A stretch of DNA of 64,000 nt from Streptomyces albiflavescens (GCF_014645835.1 NZ_BMMM01000005.1:124001-188000), one strand, 5' to 3'. Counted from the first letter of the stretch, positions 1 through 8,758 are shown. Numbers and translations are program-made. Notes: a model not told the origin generated them from the sequence alone.

Positions 1-262
1 GCCAGGCGCAGGGCAGTGAGCCGAGGCCTTCGGCCAGGTCGCGGCCGCTGAACGCGGCGACCACGCCGGGGCGTTCGCGCGCGGGTGCCACGTCGACCCG
101 GTCGATGCGTGCGTGCGCCATGGGGCTGCGCAGAATCGCCAGGTGCAGCAGTCCGTTGACGCTGATGTTGTCCGTCCAGTTGGTCTGGCCGGTGACGAGA
201 CGGGCGTCCTCCTTGCGCGCCCGTGAGCGGCCGACCTCGCGCTCGGTGACCTGGTCGGTCAT
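1..262 (-). CDS. Molybdopterin-binding large subunit, xanthine/CO dehydrogenase family (N-terminal part, runs off window)
   Basis: This is the beginning of a molybdenum hydroxylase large subunit; the gene continues past the left edge. The visible N terminus reads roughly TEREVGRSRARKEDARLVTG followed by LRSPMAHARI, which is typical of the CoxL/XdhA-type aldehyde oxidase domain that receives electrons from substrate at a Mo-pterin site. The start ATG (262-260) overlaps the stop of the upstream [2Fe-2S] gene in an ATGA arrangement, so the two are translationally coupled and form one operon. The substrate cannot be told from this fragment. Confidence 0.85.
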   Translation of the reverse strand, partial: MTDQVTEREVGRSRARKEDARLVTGQTNWTDNISVNGLLHLAILRSPMAHARIDRVDVAPARERPGVVAAFSGRDLAEGLGSLPCAW

Positions 263-729
263 GTCGTGACCTCCTGCCCGGAGGCGGCCAGGACCGCGCG
301 CACGATGTTCTGGTAGCCGGTGCACCGGCAGAGGTTGCCCTCCAGGGCCTGGCGTACGTCGTCCGCGGTCGGGTCGGGGTTCTCGCGGAGCAGATCCCGG
401 GCGGCCATGATCATTCCTGGTGTGCAGTAGCCGCACTGCAGGGCGTGCCGCTCGTGGAACGCCGACTGCAGCGGATGCCACTCCCCGTCCCGGGCGAGCC
501 CCTGGACCGTCGTCACCTCGCTCCCGTCGGCCTGGACGGCTAGCACCGAGCAGCTCTTGACGCTCTCCCCGTCGAGGTCGACCGTGCAGGCCCCGCAGTT
601 CGACGTGTCGCAGCCGACGGGTGTGCCGGTCAGGCCCAGGCGGTCTCGCAGGTAGTGGACCAAGAGGAGGCGGGGTTCGACCTCGTCCTCGTACGTGGTG
701 CCGTCCACCTTCACCGATATGCGGGTCAT
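259..729 (-). CDS. [2Fe-2S] small subunit of molybdenum hydroxylase (CoxS/XdhC type)
   Basis: 156 aa, the normal length for the small iron-sulfur subunit that passes electrons from the Mo site to FAD. The plant-type ferredoxin cluster motif CDTSNCGACT lies near residues 40-49, and the second, fold-specific cluster is formed by CGYCTPGM and NLCRCTGY in the C-terminal half. It overlaps the large subunit by 4 bp. No FAD-binding medium subunit is visible; it may lie beyond the window. The start ATG at 729 faces the divergent resistance gene. Confidence 0.93.
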   Translation of the reverse strand: MTRISVKVDGTTYEDEVEPRLLLVHYLRDRLGLTGTPVGCDTSNCGACTVDLDGESVKSCSVLAVQADGSEVTTVQGLARDGEWHPLQSAFHERHALQCGYCTPGMIMAARDLLRENPDPTADDVRQALEGNLCRCTGYQNIVRAVLAASGQEVTT

Positions 730-912
730 GTGCCCTCCCAGAGAGCCAGGTGAGGGGTATCAGCCAATTTACGTGACGTGCGTCACTCTAAGGCCGAGTG
801 CCGAGGGGGGCGAGCGCTGCGGCACGCATTTGTTGAGCGTTAATCCGTTGCCGTCGCGGGTCGTCGGCTGCTGCACTACGAGGGACGCGTCCGCCAAGAT
901 CGAGGAGCAGCA
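730..912. promoter_or_regulatory. Divergent promoter region with a GTGACG-TG-CGTCAC palindrome (773-786)
   Basis: This gap separates the molybdenum hydroxylase operon (left) from the ribosomal protection gene (right). A near-perfect 14-bp palindrome, GTGACG TG CGTCAC, sits at 773-786, close enough to either promoter to be an operator. No convincing -10/-35 pair was assigned. The same half-site (CGTCAC) recurs upstream of the cytochrome oxidase gene at 13144-13190, but a common regulator is only a guess. Confidence 0.4.
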
Positions 913-1023
913 ATGCGCACACCGCTCATGTCCACCCAGGAAGGAATCACTCCCACTTCAAAGGACATGACGCCCGGTGCATATGCTCAACCTGGGAATT
1001 CTGGCGCACGTAGACGCCGGTAA
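913..1023 (+). CDS. Putative 36-codon leader ORF overlapping the start of the ribosomal protection gene
   Basis: A short reading frame starts with ATG at 913, has a good GAGGAG Shine-Dalgarno about 7 nt upstream (902-907) and ends at TAA 1021-1023. It overlaps the first 47 nt of the resistance gene in another frame. The resistance gene itself has only a poorly placed SD (AAAGGA, about 12 nt before GTG 977). The arrangement suggests translational coupling or ribosome-stalling control, as is known for leader peptides of some tet and erm genes. The peptide has no recognised domain and ends in a run of arginines. It could also be chance. Confidence 0.4.
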   Translation: MRTPLMSTQEGITPTSKDMTPGAYAQPGNSGARRRR

Positions 1024-2962
1024 GACAAGCCTGACCGAGCGGCTGCTGCACTCGGTCGGGGTCATCGACGAGATCGGCAGCGTCGACGACGGAAACACCC
1101 AGACGGATTCACTCGCGCTGGAACGGCAGCGCGGCATCACGATCAAATCCGCCGTCGTCTCCTTCGCGATCGACGACATCACCGTCAATCTGATCGACAC
1201 CCCCGGCCACCCCGACTTCATCGCCGAGGTGGAGCGGGTGCTCAGCGTGCTCGACGGCGCCGTACTCGTCGTCTCGGCCGTGGAGGGCGTACAGGCGCAG
1301 ACCCGCGTGCTGATGCGGACACTCCAGCGGCTGCGGATTCCCACGCTCGTCTTCGTGAACAAGATCGACCGCTGCGGAGCGCGGTACGACCGTGTGCTGG
1401 AGGGAATCTCCACGCGACTCACCCCGGCGATCGTCCCGATGGGCGGGGTGGCTGACCCGGGCACCCGCGACGCTCGCTTCACCCCGTTCGACGACGCCGG
1501 GCTCCAGGCCCTTGTCCTTGATCTGCTCGCCGAGCACGACGACGAACTGCTCGCCGCGTATGTCGAGGGCCGAGTGTCGTACGACCGGCTCCGCGCCGCA
1601 CTGGTGCGGGGGACCCGGGAGGCCCTGGTGCACCCCGTGTTCTTCGGCTCGGCCATGACGGGCGCGGGCATCGCGGAACTGATCTGTGGGGTCGAGGAGT
1701 TGCTGCCCTCGGCCGAGGGCGATGCCGACGGCCCCGTCTCGGGCACCGTCTTCAAGGTCGAGCGCGGACCCGCGGGGGAGAAGATCGCGTACGCGCGGCT
1801 GTTCGCCGGGACGCTGCGGACACGCGACCGGTTGACCTTCCGTGACGGCGAGGAGGGAAAGGTCACCGCGATCAGCGTCTTCGACCAGGGCTCGGCCGCC
1901 CGGGAGGAGGCTGTGGTGGCAGGGCGGATCGGCAAGCTCTGGGGGCTGAACGACATCCGTATCGGCGACATCCTCGGCGTCTCACGGAAATCGACGGCGG
2001 ACGAGCACTATTTCTCCCCGCCGACGCTCGAAACCGTCGTCGTCCCCCGCCGTTCGGCCGACAAGGGCGCCCTGCATCTCGCGCTGACCCAACTCGCCGA
2101 ACAGGACCCGTTGATCAATCTCCGGCACGACGAAGTCCGCAAGGAGATCTCCGTATCGCTCTACGGCGAGGTGCAGAAGGAGGTCATCCAGGCGACGCTT
2201 GCGGACGAATTCGGTGTGGCCGTCGTGTTCCGCGAGACGACACCTCTGTGCATCGAACGGCCCCTGGGCACCGGTGCGGCGGTCGAGTTCAACAAGAAGG
2301 ACCCCAATCCGTTTCTCGCGACCGTCGGACTGCGCATCGATCCGGCGCCCGTCGATTCCGGTGTGGAATTCCGGCTCGAGGTCGAACTGGGCGCGATGCC
2401 GTACGCGTTCTTCAAAGCGGTCGAGGACACCGTGAAGGAGACGCTGGGGCAGGGAATCCACGGGTGGCAGGTCACCGACTGCACGGTCACCATGACCCAT
2501 TCGGGCTATTCGCCACGGCAGAGCCACGCTCACCAGGGCTTCGACAAGAGCATGTCCAGCACCGGCGCCGATTTCCGGGGCCTGACACCGCTGGTGGTGA
2601 TGAGCGCGCTCCGGGAGGCGGGCAGCCAGGTGTACGAGCCGATGCACCGGTTCCGCCTGGAGGCCCCGGCGGACACGCTCGCGGCGGTGCTGCCCGTGCT
2701 CGCGCACCAGCGCGCCGTGCCGCAGACCACGGAGATCCGCGGCGCGTCGTGTGTGCTGGAAGGCGTGGTCCCGGTCGCCGAGGTGCATGAACTGGAGCGG
2801 CAGCTACCGGGGTTGACGCGCGGCGAGGGCGAGCTGGAGTGCGCCTTCGACCACTACGCGCCGGTCGTGCGAGGCGAGATCCCGGACCGTCCGCGGACCG
2901 ACCTCAACCCGCTCGACCGGAAGGAGTATCTGCTGAACGTGACACGACGGGTCGGCAGCTGA
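977..2962 (+). CDS. TetM/TetO/Otr(A)-type tetracycline resistance ribosomal protection protein
   Basis: 661 aa translational GTPase of the EF-G fold that releases tetracyclines from the 30S ribosome. G motifs are clear near the N terminus: AHVDAGKTS (G1), RGIT (G2), DTPGHPDF (G3) and NKID (G4). The domain IV tip region with YSPRQSHAHQGFDKSMSSTGADFR separates this family from true EF-G. Actinomycetes use such genes (otrA type) for self or acquired resistance; no tetracycline biosynthesis genes are visible here. The start may be GTG 977 or ATG 983; GTG is better placed relative to the weak SD. A leader ORF overlaps the start. Confidence 0.92.
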   Translation: MHMLNLGILAHVDAGKTSLTERLLHSVGVIDEIGSVDDGNTQTDSLALERQRGITIKSAVVSFAIDDITVNLIDTPGHPDFIAEVERVLSVLDGAVLVVSAVEGVQAQTRVLMRTLQRLRIPTLVFVNKIDRCGARYDRVLEGISTRLTPAIVPMGGVADPGTRDARFTPFDDAGLQALVLDLLAEHDDELLAAYVEGRVSYDRLRAALVRGTREALVHPVFFGSAMTGAGIAELICGVEELLPSAEGDADGPVSGTVFKVERGPAGEKIAYARLFAGTLRTRDRLTFRDGEEGKVTAISVFDQGSAAREEAVVAGRIGKLWGLNDIRIGDILGVSRKSTADEHYFSPPTLETVVVPRRSADKGALHLALTQLAEQDPLINLRHDEVRKEISVSLYGEVQKEVIQATLADEFGVAVVFRETTPLCIERPLGTGAAVEFNKKDPNPFLATVGLRIDPAPVDSGVEFRLEVELGAMPYAFFKAVEDTVKETLGQGIHGWQVTDCTVTMTHSGYSPRQSHAHQGFDKSMSSTGADFRGLTPLVVMSALREAGSQVYEPMHRFRLEAPADTLAAVLPVLAHQRAVPQTTEIRGASCVLEGVVPVAEVHELERQLPGLTRGEGELECAFDHYAPVVRGEIPDRPRTDLNPLDRKEYLLNVTRRVGS

Positions 2963-3010
2963 GACCCATGGGGTGTACGAGGCCTGTGAGACGGAGGCGA
3001 GAAGTAGAAA

Positions 3011-3026
3011 CTTACTCATGAGTCAG
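3011..3026. promoter_or_regulatory. Putative TetR operator CTTACT-CATG-AGTCAG upstream of the GH5 gene
   Basis: The sequence CTTACT N4 AGTCAG is an inverted repeat with one mismatch. It matches the perfect inverted repeat CTTACT N4 AGTAAG found at 6287-6302, directly upstream of the TetR gene. It lies 42 bp before the GH5 start codon. The pair marks a likely shared regulon of the neighbouring TetR protein. Confidence 0.5.
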
Positions 3027-3067
3027 AACCATTGACGCGTCCTGATGCGAACGGGACTGTAGTGGAC

Positions 3068-4936
3068 ATGTCGACGTTACGTGCGCGTCTGCTCGGCGTT
3101 CTCGTGCTGATCACCGGCCTGCTGACGGCCACGGGCGCACAGCCCGCGGCCGCCGACCCCCTCCCCGACTCGCTGTGGTTCGACACCCAGGCGTCGGCCA
3201 CCCTCACCGTCGCGAACGGCCGCTTCACCGACGGACTCGGCCGCGAGGTCGTACTGCGTGGCTACAACGTCTCCGGCGAAACGAAGCTGGAGGAGAACAG
3301 TGGACTGCCCTTCGCGTCGGTCGCCGACGCCAAGAAGTCCGCCACCGCGCTGCGCGCCCTCGGCGGTGCCAACTCCGTACGTTTCCTGCTCTCCTGGGCG
3401 CACGCCGAACCCGTGCGCGGACAGGTCGACACCACCTATCTCGCCGCGGCCACCGACCAGTTGCGCGCCTTCCTCGACGCGGGAATCCGCGTGTTCCCCG
3501 ATTTCCACCAGGACCTCTACTCCCGTCATCTCTTCAACACGGGCAGCTGGTACAGCGGCGACGGCGCCCCCAAGTGGGCCGTGGAAGCGGGAAATTACCC
3601 CCAGGAGTCGTGCGGGATCTGTCTTTTCTGGGGGCAGAACATCACCCAGAACGGGGCCGTCAAGCAGGCGTCGTACGACTTCTGGCACAACGCCTACGGT
3701 GTCCAGGGCGCTTTCCTCGACACGGCCCAGGCCACCATGGCCTACGTCAGACAGCACCTCACCACCGCCGAATTCGCGGGCGTCGTCGGCTTCGACCCCT
3801 TCAATGAGCCGTACGCGGGCACATACGACTCCGGGCAGACCAGCCGCAGGTGGGAGCGAGACGTCCTCTGGCCCTTCTATGTGAGGTTCCGGGCCCGCAT
3901 GGACGCGGCCGGCTGGCAGGACAAGCCCGCCTTCGTCGAGCCGAACCTCTTCTGGAACGCCAACATCGACTCCCAGAAGCAGGAGGGTGGCCTGCTGGAC
4001 GCGGGCACGCTGGGTGCCCGCTATGTCTTCAACACCCACTTCTACGACCAGAAGGCGATCTCGGGCATCCTCATGTGGGGCAAGGCGGGGGACGGTCAGT
4101 ACGCCACCGACTTCGGGACGGTACGCGACCGGGCCTCGACGGCGGGGACGACCGCGATCGTCAGCGAATTCGGCCACCCGCTGTCCGGATCCGTCTCGGA
4201 CAAGGCACCCACGGTCGTCAAGGCGATGTACCAGGCCCTCGATTCCCGTTTGCCGGGCTCCAGTTGGTGGTCCAAGGCGGCATCCTCCGGACCCGTCCTC
4301 TCCGGCACCCAGTGGCAGTGGGACATCTACAACGGCCGCCACCACGAGCTGATGAACGACAACCCCGACAAGGTCCTGACCTCAGGCGACGCCTGGAACG
4401 ACGAGGACCTCTCCGCCGTACGCCTGGACGACTCGGGTACCGCCGTGCTGCGCCAGGACGCACGCCTCCTGGACCGCCTCTACCCGAGCGCCACCGCGGG
4501 CACCACGGTCGCCTTCACCTACGAGGACCGCTCCCGCGACGGCTCCACCACCCTGACCTGGAACCCGATTCCGTCGTCCCTGCCGTATGTCGCCCAGCTG
4601 GTGGGATCGGGCCAGTACGGGCTGCTGCTGTGGCGCTCCAACGGCGGCGCGGCCCCCACGGAACTCCACCTGCCGGCATCCTTCCCGACGTCGGCCACGA
4701 CCGTGGTGTCCGACCTCGGGGCGACGATCTCCCCGCCCGCCTACACCACGACCACCCCGATCGGGGTGGCCCCCGAGCCGGGCGGCACCGGCAGCCGCCG
4801 ACTGCTGCTCACCGCACCGGGCTCGGGGACTGTGCACTACGCGCTGATCACGAACGGGGCGACGGCGCCGTCCGCCGATCTGTTGGGCGCGGCCCGGACC
4901 GAACTGATGTCGTGGGCCGCTACGGTGGTCAACTAG
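3068..4936 (+). CDS. Secreted GH5 glycosidase, endoglycoceramidase-like
   Basis: About 622 aa from ATG 3068; an in-frame TTG at 3032 would only add residues before the signal peptide. A Sec signal peptide ends near TGAQPAAA (residues 22-29). The (beta/alpha)8 domain shows DFHQDLYSRHLF near residue 145, the acid/base glutamate in FDPFNEPYAGTY (E247) and the nucleophile in IVSEFGHP (E367), matching the GH5 endoglycoceramidase-type subfamily. The C-terminal ~150 residues look like the small beta domain of those enzymes. The likely substrates are glycolipids, but this is inferred from family. It overlaps the convergent beta-propeller gene by 8 bp and has a putative TetR operator just upstream. 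Confidence 0.85.
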   Translation: MSTLRARLLGVLVLITGLLTATGAQPAAADPLPDSLWFDTQASATLTVANGRFTDGLGREVVLRGYNVSGETKLEENSGLPFASVADAKKSATALRALGGANSVRFLLSWAHAEPVRGQVDTTYLAAATDQLRAFLDAGIRVFPDFHQDLYSRHLFNTGSWYSGDGAPKWAVEAGNYPQESCGICLFWGQNITQNGAVKQASYDFWHNAYGVQGAFLDTAQATMAYVRQHLTTAEFAGVVGFDPFNEPYAGTYDSGQTSRRWERDVLWPFYVRFRARMDAAGWQDKPAFVEPNLFWNANIDSQKQEGGLLDAGTLGARYVFNTHFYDQKAISGILMWGKAGDGQYATDFGTVRDRASTAGTTAIVSEFGHPLSGSVSDKAPTVVKAMYQALDSRLPGSSWWSKAASSGPVLSGTQWQWDIYNGRHHELMNDNPDKVLTSGDAWNDEDLSAVRLDDSGTAVLRQDARLLDRLYPSATAGTTVAFTYEDRSRDGSTTLTWNPIPSSLPYVAQLVGSGQYGLLLWRSNGGAAPTELHLPASFPTSATTVVSDLGATISPPAYTTTTPIGVAPEPGGTGSRRLLLTAPGSGTVHYALITNGATAPSADLLGAARTELMSWAATVVN

Positions 4937-6197
4937 CCGAGGGGCCGGTCCAGTTCGCCTCCACATGGCCGAGGCGAACCCGCTGGGGGTGGTCACCGAC
5001 CGGAACCGACACCGTCTTCTGCCCGGTGGCGAAGTCGATGGCGGTGACCTGGTCGGCGCCGCTCTCGGAGACGATGCAGTCCTTGCCGTCGCCGCTGACC
5101 GTCGCCCAGTACGGCTTGGAGGCGGTGACGAGCGGTCCTTCCTGGAGGGTGGCCCGGTCGACGACGGTCGCGTAGTCGTCCATGGTCCCGGCGACGCACA
5201 GCTTCGTTCCGGCCGGGTTCATCGACATGCCGTGGTGGCGCGAGTCGTTGACCCAGGTGGTGCGGTCGGTGCTGGTCGCGGGGTTCTTCGGCAGGGTCTT
5301 GACCCGGGTGATCTTGTCGGAGGCGACGTCGTACTCGAGGAAGCCGTTGAAGAACGACACCTGGAAGTACAGCTTGGACTCGTCGGGGCTGAACACGGCG
5401 GGCCGGACCGCGTCGGAGTAGTCCGTGAGACCGATCGCGTCGAGCCGCTGCCGCATGTCGATCACCTTGACCTGCTTGAAGGTGGTCGCGTCGACGACGG
5501 TGATGTGCCGGTCGCCCTTCGTCCAGTCCAGCCACGGGTCGTCGAGAGCGGTGTTGACGTCACCGATCGCCATGTTCCAGATGTACTTGCCGTCGCGGGT
5601 GAAGATGTTCTCGTGCGGCTTGTCGCCGGTGGCGAAGGAGCCGAGCTGCTTGCCGGTGGTGATGTCCAGGACGTGCACGGTGTTGGCGGTCGACGCCGAG
5701 ACCGCGACACGCGTGCCGTCGGGAGACACGGCCATGTGGTCGGAGCGATAACCGGACACGGGGAAGCGCCAGTTGATGTGCCCGGTGGCGAGGTCGATCG
5801 AGACGACGTCCGCGAAACTTGGACGGGACACGACCACGGACCTGCCGTCGGGGGTGGAGTACATGTCGTCGACGAACTGGTCGTGGCCCTCGCCGACGCC
5901 ATTGCGAATGGCCATGAAGTAGACCCACTTGATCGGATCGGCGTTGATCGCGGCCAGCCGTTCGTCCTTGTCCGGGATGACATTGATCCGGCCGATCTTC
6001 GTGAAGTCACCGGTGGACTTGATGACGTCCGCGGTGCCGTCCCAGTTGTTGCCCACGAACATCACCTCGCGCAGATCGCCTGCGGAGGCCTGCGCGGAGG
6101 CGGCGGTCGCCGTGCCGCCGAGGGTGAGGGCGAGGGCGGCGGCGAGGGAACAGAGATGTCTGGGTCTGAGAGGGGACCTGTCGGGTCGAACAGACAT
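4929..6197 (-). CDS. Secreted YVTN-type beta-propeller protein
   Basis: 422 aa from ATG 6197, chosen because AAGGA sits 5 nt upstream; a longer frame to 6239 lacks support. A signal peptide runs to about GGTATAASAQA. The mature part carries repeated blade motifs such as VVSIDLATGHINW, VAVSPDGTRVAVS, VHVLDITTGKQLGSF and TAIDFATGQKTVSV, typical of YVTN/cytochrome cd1-like beta-propellers. No catalytic residues were recognised. It is convergent with the GH5 gene (8-bp overlap) and divergent from the TetR gene, so all three probably form one regulated module. Its role, perhaps substrate binding or surface interaction, is unknown. Confidence 0.8.
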   Translation of the reverse strand: MSVRPDRSPLRPRHLCSLAAALALTLGGTATAASAQASAGDLREVMFVGNNWDGTADVIKSTGDFTKIGRINVIPDKDERLAAINADPIKWVYFMAIRNGVGEGHDQFVDDMYSTPDGRSVVVSRPSFADVVSIDLATGHINWRFPVSGYRSDHMAVSPDGTRVAVSASTANTVHVLDITTGKQLGSFATGDKPHENIFTRDGKYIWNMAIGDVNTALDDPWLDWTKGDRHITVVDATTFKQVKVIDMRQRLDAIGLTDYSDAVRPAVFSPDESKLYFQVSFFNGFLEYDVASDKITRVKTLPKNPATSTDRTTWVNDSRHHGMSMNPAGTKLCVAGTMDDYATVVDRATLQEGPLVTASKPYWATVSGDGKDCIVSESGADQVTAIDFATGQKTVSVPVGDHPQRVRLGHVEANWTGPSAS

Positions 6198-6286
6198 GGG
6201 GGTCCTTGTCGTAGGCGGGGGGTGCGAGTGCCGAGGCATGACAAGCGATCAACGCGAAATCTGAACACGGCCGCGTTCAGAGTGGA

Positions 6287-6302
6287 CTTACTGGAAAGTA
6301 AG
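6287..6302. promoter_or_regulatory. Putative TetR operator, perfect inverted repeat CTTACT-GGAA-AGTAAG
   Basis: A 6-bp inverted repeat with a 4-bp spacer lies between the divergent beta-propeller and TetR genes, a standard position for autoregulation. A near copy occurs at 3011-3026 before the GH5 gene. Confidence 0.6.
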
Positions 6303-6389
6303 GAAGGGGCGCCCCTCTCCACAAGGGTCCGTACACGACAAAATCGTCGGAGGGTCGAACAGTTCGTCGGACCGGCAAGGGAGGAACGT

Positions 6390-7070
6390 GTGGCGGGCAG
6401 GCTCAAACAGCCGACCGGCCGTTACGGGGGCAGGACCGCCGAGGAGCGGCAGGCCGAGCGACGCGCACGCTTCCTGGACGCCGCGCTCCAACTCTTCGGT
6501 GACAGCCCCGGGTTCCGGTCCACGACCGTCGCGGCGCTGAGCGAGGCGGCGGGGCTGTCGACGCGGCAGTTCTACGAGGAGTTCCGCACCCTTGAGGACG
6601 TGCTGGCCGCCCTGCACCTCCAGGTCAACGACTGGGCCGAGGAGGCCGCCCTCGCGGCGCTCGCCGACGCGCGGGAGCGGGACCTGCCGCTCGCCGAGCG
6701 TGCGACCGCGATCTTCCGCGCCTATGCCGCGAACGTGACGAGCGACCCGCGGCGGATCCGCATCACCTTCGTCGAAATCATCGGCGTGAGCCCCCGGTTG
6801 GAGGAGCAGCGGCTGGCTCGCCGGGCCCGCTGGGTGGACTTCATCTGCGCGGAGGCGGCAGCGGCGGCGGCACTCGGCGAGGCGGCGCCCCGCGACTACC
6901 GGATCGCCGCGACCGCGTTCATCGGCAGTGTGAACGGTCTGCTCCACGACTGGCGCGCCGGATGGGTGGACGCGACGCTCGACGAGGTGGTGGAGGAACT
7001 GGTCCGGCAGCTGTTGGGGATTCTGCGACCGGCGGGGTGGTTTCCGCAGGGGCGGGGCGGGGCGGCCTGA
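6390..7070 (+). CDS. TetR-family transcriptional regulator
   Basis: 226 aa from GTG 6390, which follows a strong GGGAGGAAC ribosome binding site; upstream in-frame sequence is a non-coding extension. The N-terminal helix-turn-helix reads RARFLDAALQLFG...STTVAALSEAAGLSTRQFYEEF, the standard TetR signature. The remaining alpha-helical part is the ligand/dimer domain. The gene is divergent from the beta-propeller gene with the CTTACT/AGTAAG repeat between them. It probably represses itself, the propeller gene and the GH5 gene until a ligand is present. Confidence 0.92.
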   Translation: MAGRLKQPTGRYGGRTAEERQAERRARFLDAALQLFGDSPGFRSTTVAALSEAAGLSTRQFYEEFRTLEDVLAALHLQVNDWAEEAALAALADARERDLPLAERATAIFRAYAANVTSDPRRIRITFVEIIGVSPRLEEQRLARRARWVDFICAEAAAAAALGEAAPRDYRIAATAFIGSVNGLLHDWRAGWVDATLDEVVEELVRQLLGILRPAGWFPQGRGGAA

Positions 7071-7231
7071 CGGCGGTAGGACCGGGCAGCGGCCGACTGT
7101 CGGTCCCTGCATCTGCGGTGCCCGACCCGACCAGCTGGATACAGGAACCTTCCCCGGCCACGAGGCACACTTCCGTTTGCGGGCGAGGCCGACAGGGGGA
7201 CGGGGCGGAGGGGGCGAAAGCCTCTCGAACC

Positions 7232-8479
7232 TCAGCCAGTCAGCCGGCGCACCGTGTCGAGGACCGGCCCCACCCCGTCCTCGGCACGGATGCGAGCGGC
7301 CAGCACCTGCGCGCGCCGCCGATACATCGGTTGCCTCGTCACTCTCACAAGAGCCGATGCCAGCCGGGCGGAGCCGAGCCCGCGCAGGGGCACGGCCCCG
7401 GGCGCCACCCCGAGCGCGACGAGCCGCGCGGCCCAGAAGCCCTCGTCGAACTGGATCGGCACCGGTACGGCCGGCACCCCCGCCCGCAATCCGGCCGCCG
7501 TCGTCCCTGCCCCCGCGTGATGAACGACCGCGGCCATCCGGGGAAAGAGCACGGAGTGCGGCACCTCCCCGACCGTGAACATGTCGTCACCGGTGGCCCG
7601 CAGCCCGCCCCAGCCGCGCTGGATCACCCCGCGCAGCCCAGCGGCCCGCAGGGCGCGTACGACCTCGGCGCTCAGCCGCTCGGGATCGGGCACGGTGGCG
7701 CTGCCCAGGCCCACGAAGACCGGAGGAGGCCCGGCGTCGAGGAAGTCCCGCAGTGCGGGAGGCAGTTGGGCGTCCGTACCGTCGTAGGGCCACCAGTACC
7801 CGGTCACGTCGAGGCCGGTGCGCCAGTCGCGGGGGCGGCGCACCACGAGGGGGCTGAATCCGTGGTGCACGGGCCAGCCCTGCCGCTCGCGGGCGCGGCG
7901 CGCGGCGCCGGAGCCGATGCGCGGCAGGCCGAGCCGGGCCCGCAGGGTGCGCACGGTCTCCGCGAAGACCCGCTCGACGGCCATGTTCACGCCGTGTCCG
8001 GCGGCCCGGTTCACCGCGGGCCCCCATGAGCGGATCCCGGTCACCGGAGGCGCGAACTCCCTCGTGGGAGCGAGCGGTTGGAGATAGACACCTATGCTGG
8101 GCAGCGACAGCCCTTCGGCGACGGCGTGCCCGAGTGGCCCGAGGGAGCTGGACAGCAGGAGCACGTCGCTGGAGTGGGCGGCTTCGATCAGGTCGTCGGT
8201 CATCCGCCCGACCAGCGCCCGCGCCATCTCGACGACCCGGATGAGCTTGCCCGCTCCTGTGGTGCTGCGGTGCAGGCCTCGCCCGCGCTCGGATTCCAGC
8301 TCCGCACGGGGATCCACGGGCAGCGCGTGAAATCCCACGCCCGAACCGGCCACCAGCGGCTCGAAACACCCGTGTGTCACCAGGGTGACCTGGTGCCCGG
8401 CCCGCACCAGGCCGTGCCCGAGCCCGGTGTACGGCGCCACATCGCCCCGCGATCCCGCGGACATGATCGCAACTCGCAC
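7232..8479 (-). CDS. GT1/GT28-type glycosyltransferase (macrolide/sterol glycosyltransferase-like)
   Basis: About 415 aa from GTG 8479; the start is set by the first beta strand, RVAIMSAGSRGDV. This N-terminal GT-B motif binds the acceptor side. The C-terminal nucleotide-sugar site shows FVGLGSATVPDP, VIQRGWGGL and HHAGAGTTAAGLRAGVPAVPVPIQFDEGFWA. Such enzymes add a sugar to sterols, macrolides or carotenoids. No SD is obvious. There is no biosynthetic partner next to it, so the acceptor is unknown; the nearby isoprenoid synthase is a possible but unproven partner. Confidence 0.88.
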   Translation of the reverse strand: MRVAIMSAGSRGDVAPYTGLGHGLVRAGHQVTLVTHGCFEPLVAGSGVGFHALPVDPRAELESERGRGLHRSTTGAGKLIRVVEMARALVGRMTDDLIEAAHSSDVLLLSSSLGPLGHAVAEGLSLPSIGVYLQPLAPTREFAPPVTGIRSWGPAVNRAAGHGVNMAVERVFAETVRTLRARLGLPRIGSGAARRARERQGWPVHHGFSPLVVRRPRDWRTGLDVTGYWWPYDGTDAQLPPALRDFLDAGPPPVFVGLGSATVPDPERLSAEVVRALRAAGLRGVIQRGWGGLRATGDDMFTVGEVPHSVLFPRMAAVVHHAGAGTTAAGLRAGVPAVPVPIQFDEGFWAARLVALGVAPGAVPLRGLGSARLASALVRVTRQPMYRRRAQVLAARIRAEDGVGPVLDTVRRLTG

Positions 8480-8499
8480 GACGGTCAGTATGCCGGGGT

Positions 8500-8634
8500 T
8501 CACGAACGGTGGCCCACAGCCGTGCGGTCCGTTTCGGGGCCATCGGCATGGAGGAACGCGGTGACCGCCCGACGGTACGGCCGGGGCTGTTCGGCGTCGA
8601 TGAGGTGACCGGCGCCCGCGATGGTGCGCAGCGG
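8500..8634 (-). pseudogene. C-terminal scrap of an alpha/beta hydrolase
   Basis: The minus strand encodes PLRTIAGAGHLIDAEQPRPY, then about 10 residues ending AFLHA, and stops at 8500. This is the usual end of an alpha/beta hydrolase, with the catalytic histidine in GAGH. Nothing further upstream in this frame matches the family, so only about 44 codons remain. It adjoins the LuxR scrap on the other strand, which marks a rearrangement junction. Confidence 0.65.
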
Positions 8635-8668
8635 ACCCCTTCGGCTCCGCCCCCGCCGTGACGTGACC

Positions 8669-8758
8669 TGCAGGTTGTCCCGGCTGACCGATCGCGAGCG
8701 CGAGGTGCTGCTTCTGCTGGGCCGCGGCCTGACCAACGCGGAGATCGCCGGCCGCCTT
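8669..8758 (+). pseudogene. Scrap of a LuxR/NarL-type helix-turn-helix domain
   Basis: The plus strand encodes RLTDREREVLLLLGRGLTNA followed by EIAGRL, the first half of a LuxR HTH. The recognition helix and the rest of the regulator are missing. The frame stays open into the isoprenoid synthase gene, which would give an artificial fusion if the longest frame were taken as the gene. Confidence 0.7.

Noticed and set aside
4965..6389. Long open frame leading into the TetR gene
   Set aside because: It is antisense to the beta-propeller gene, a GC-rich shadow frame. The TetR gene has its own SD and GTG at 6390.
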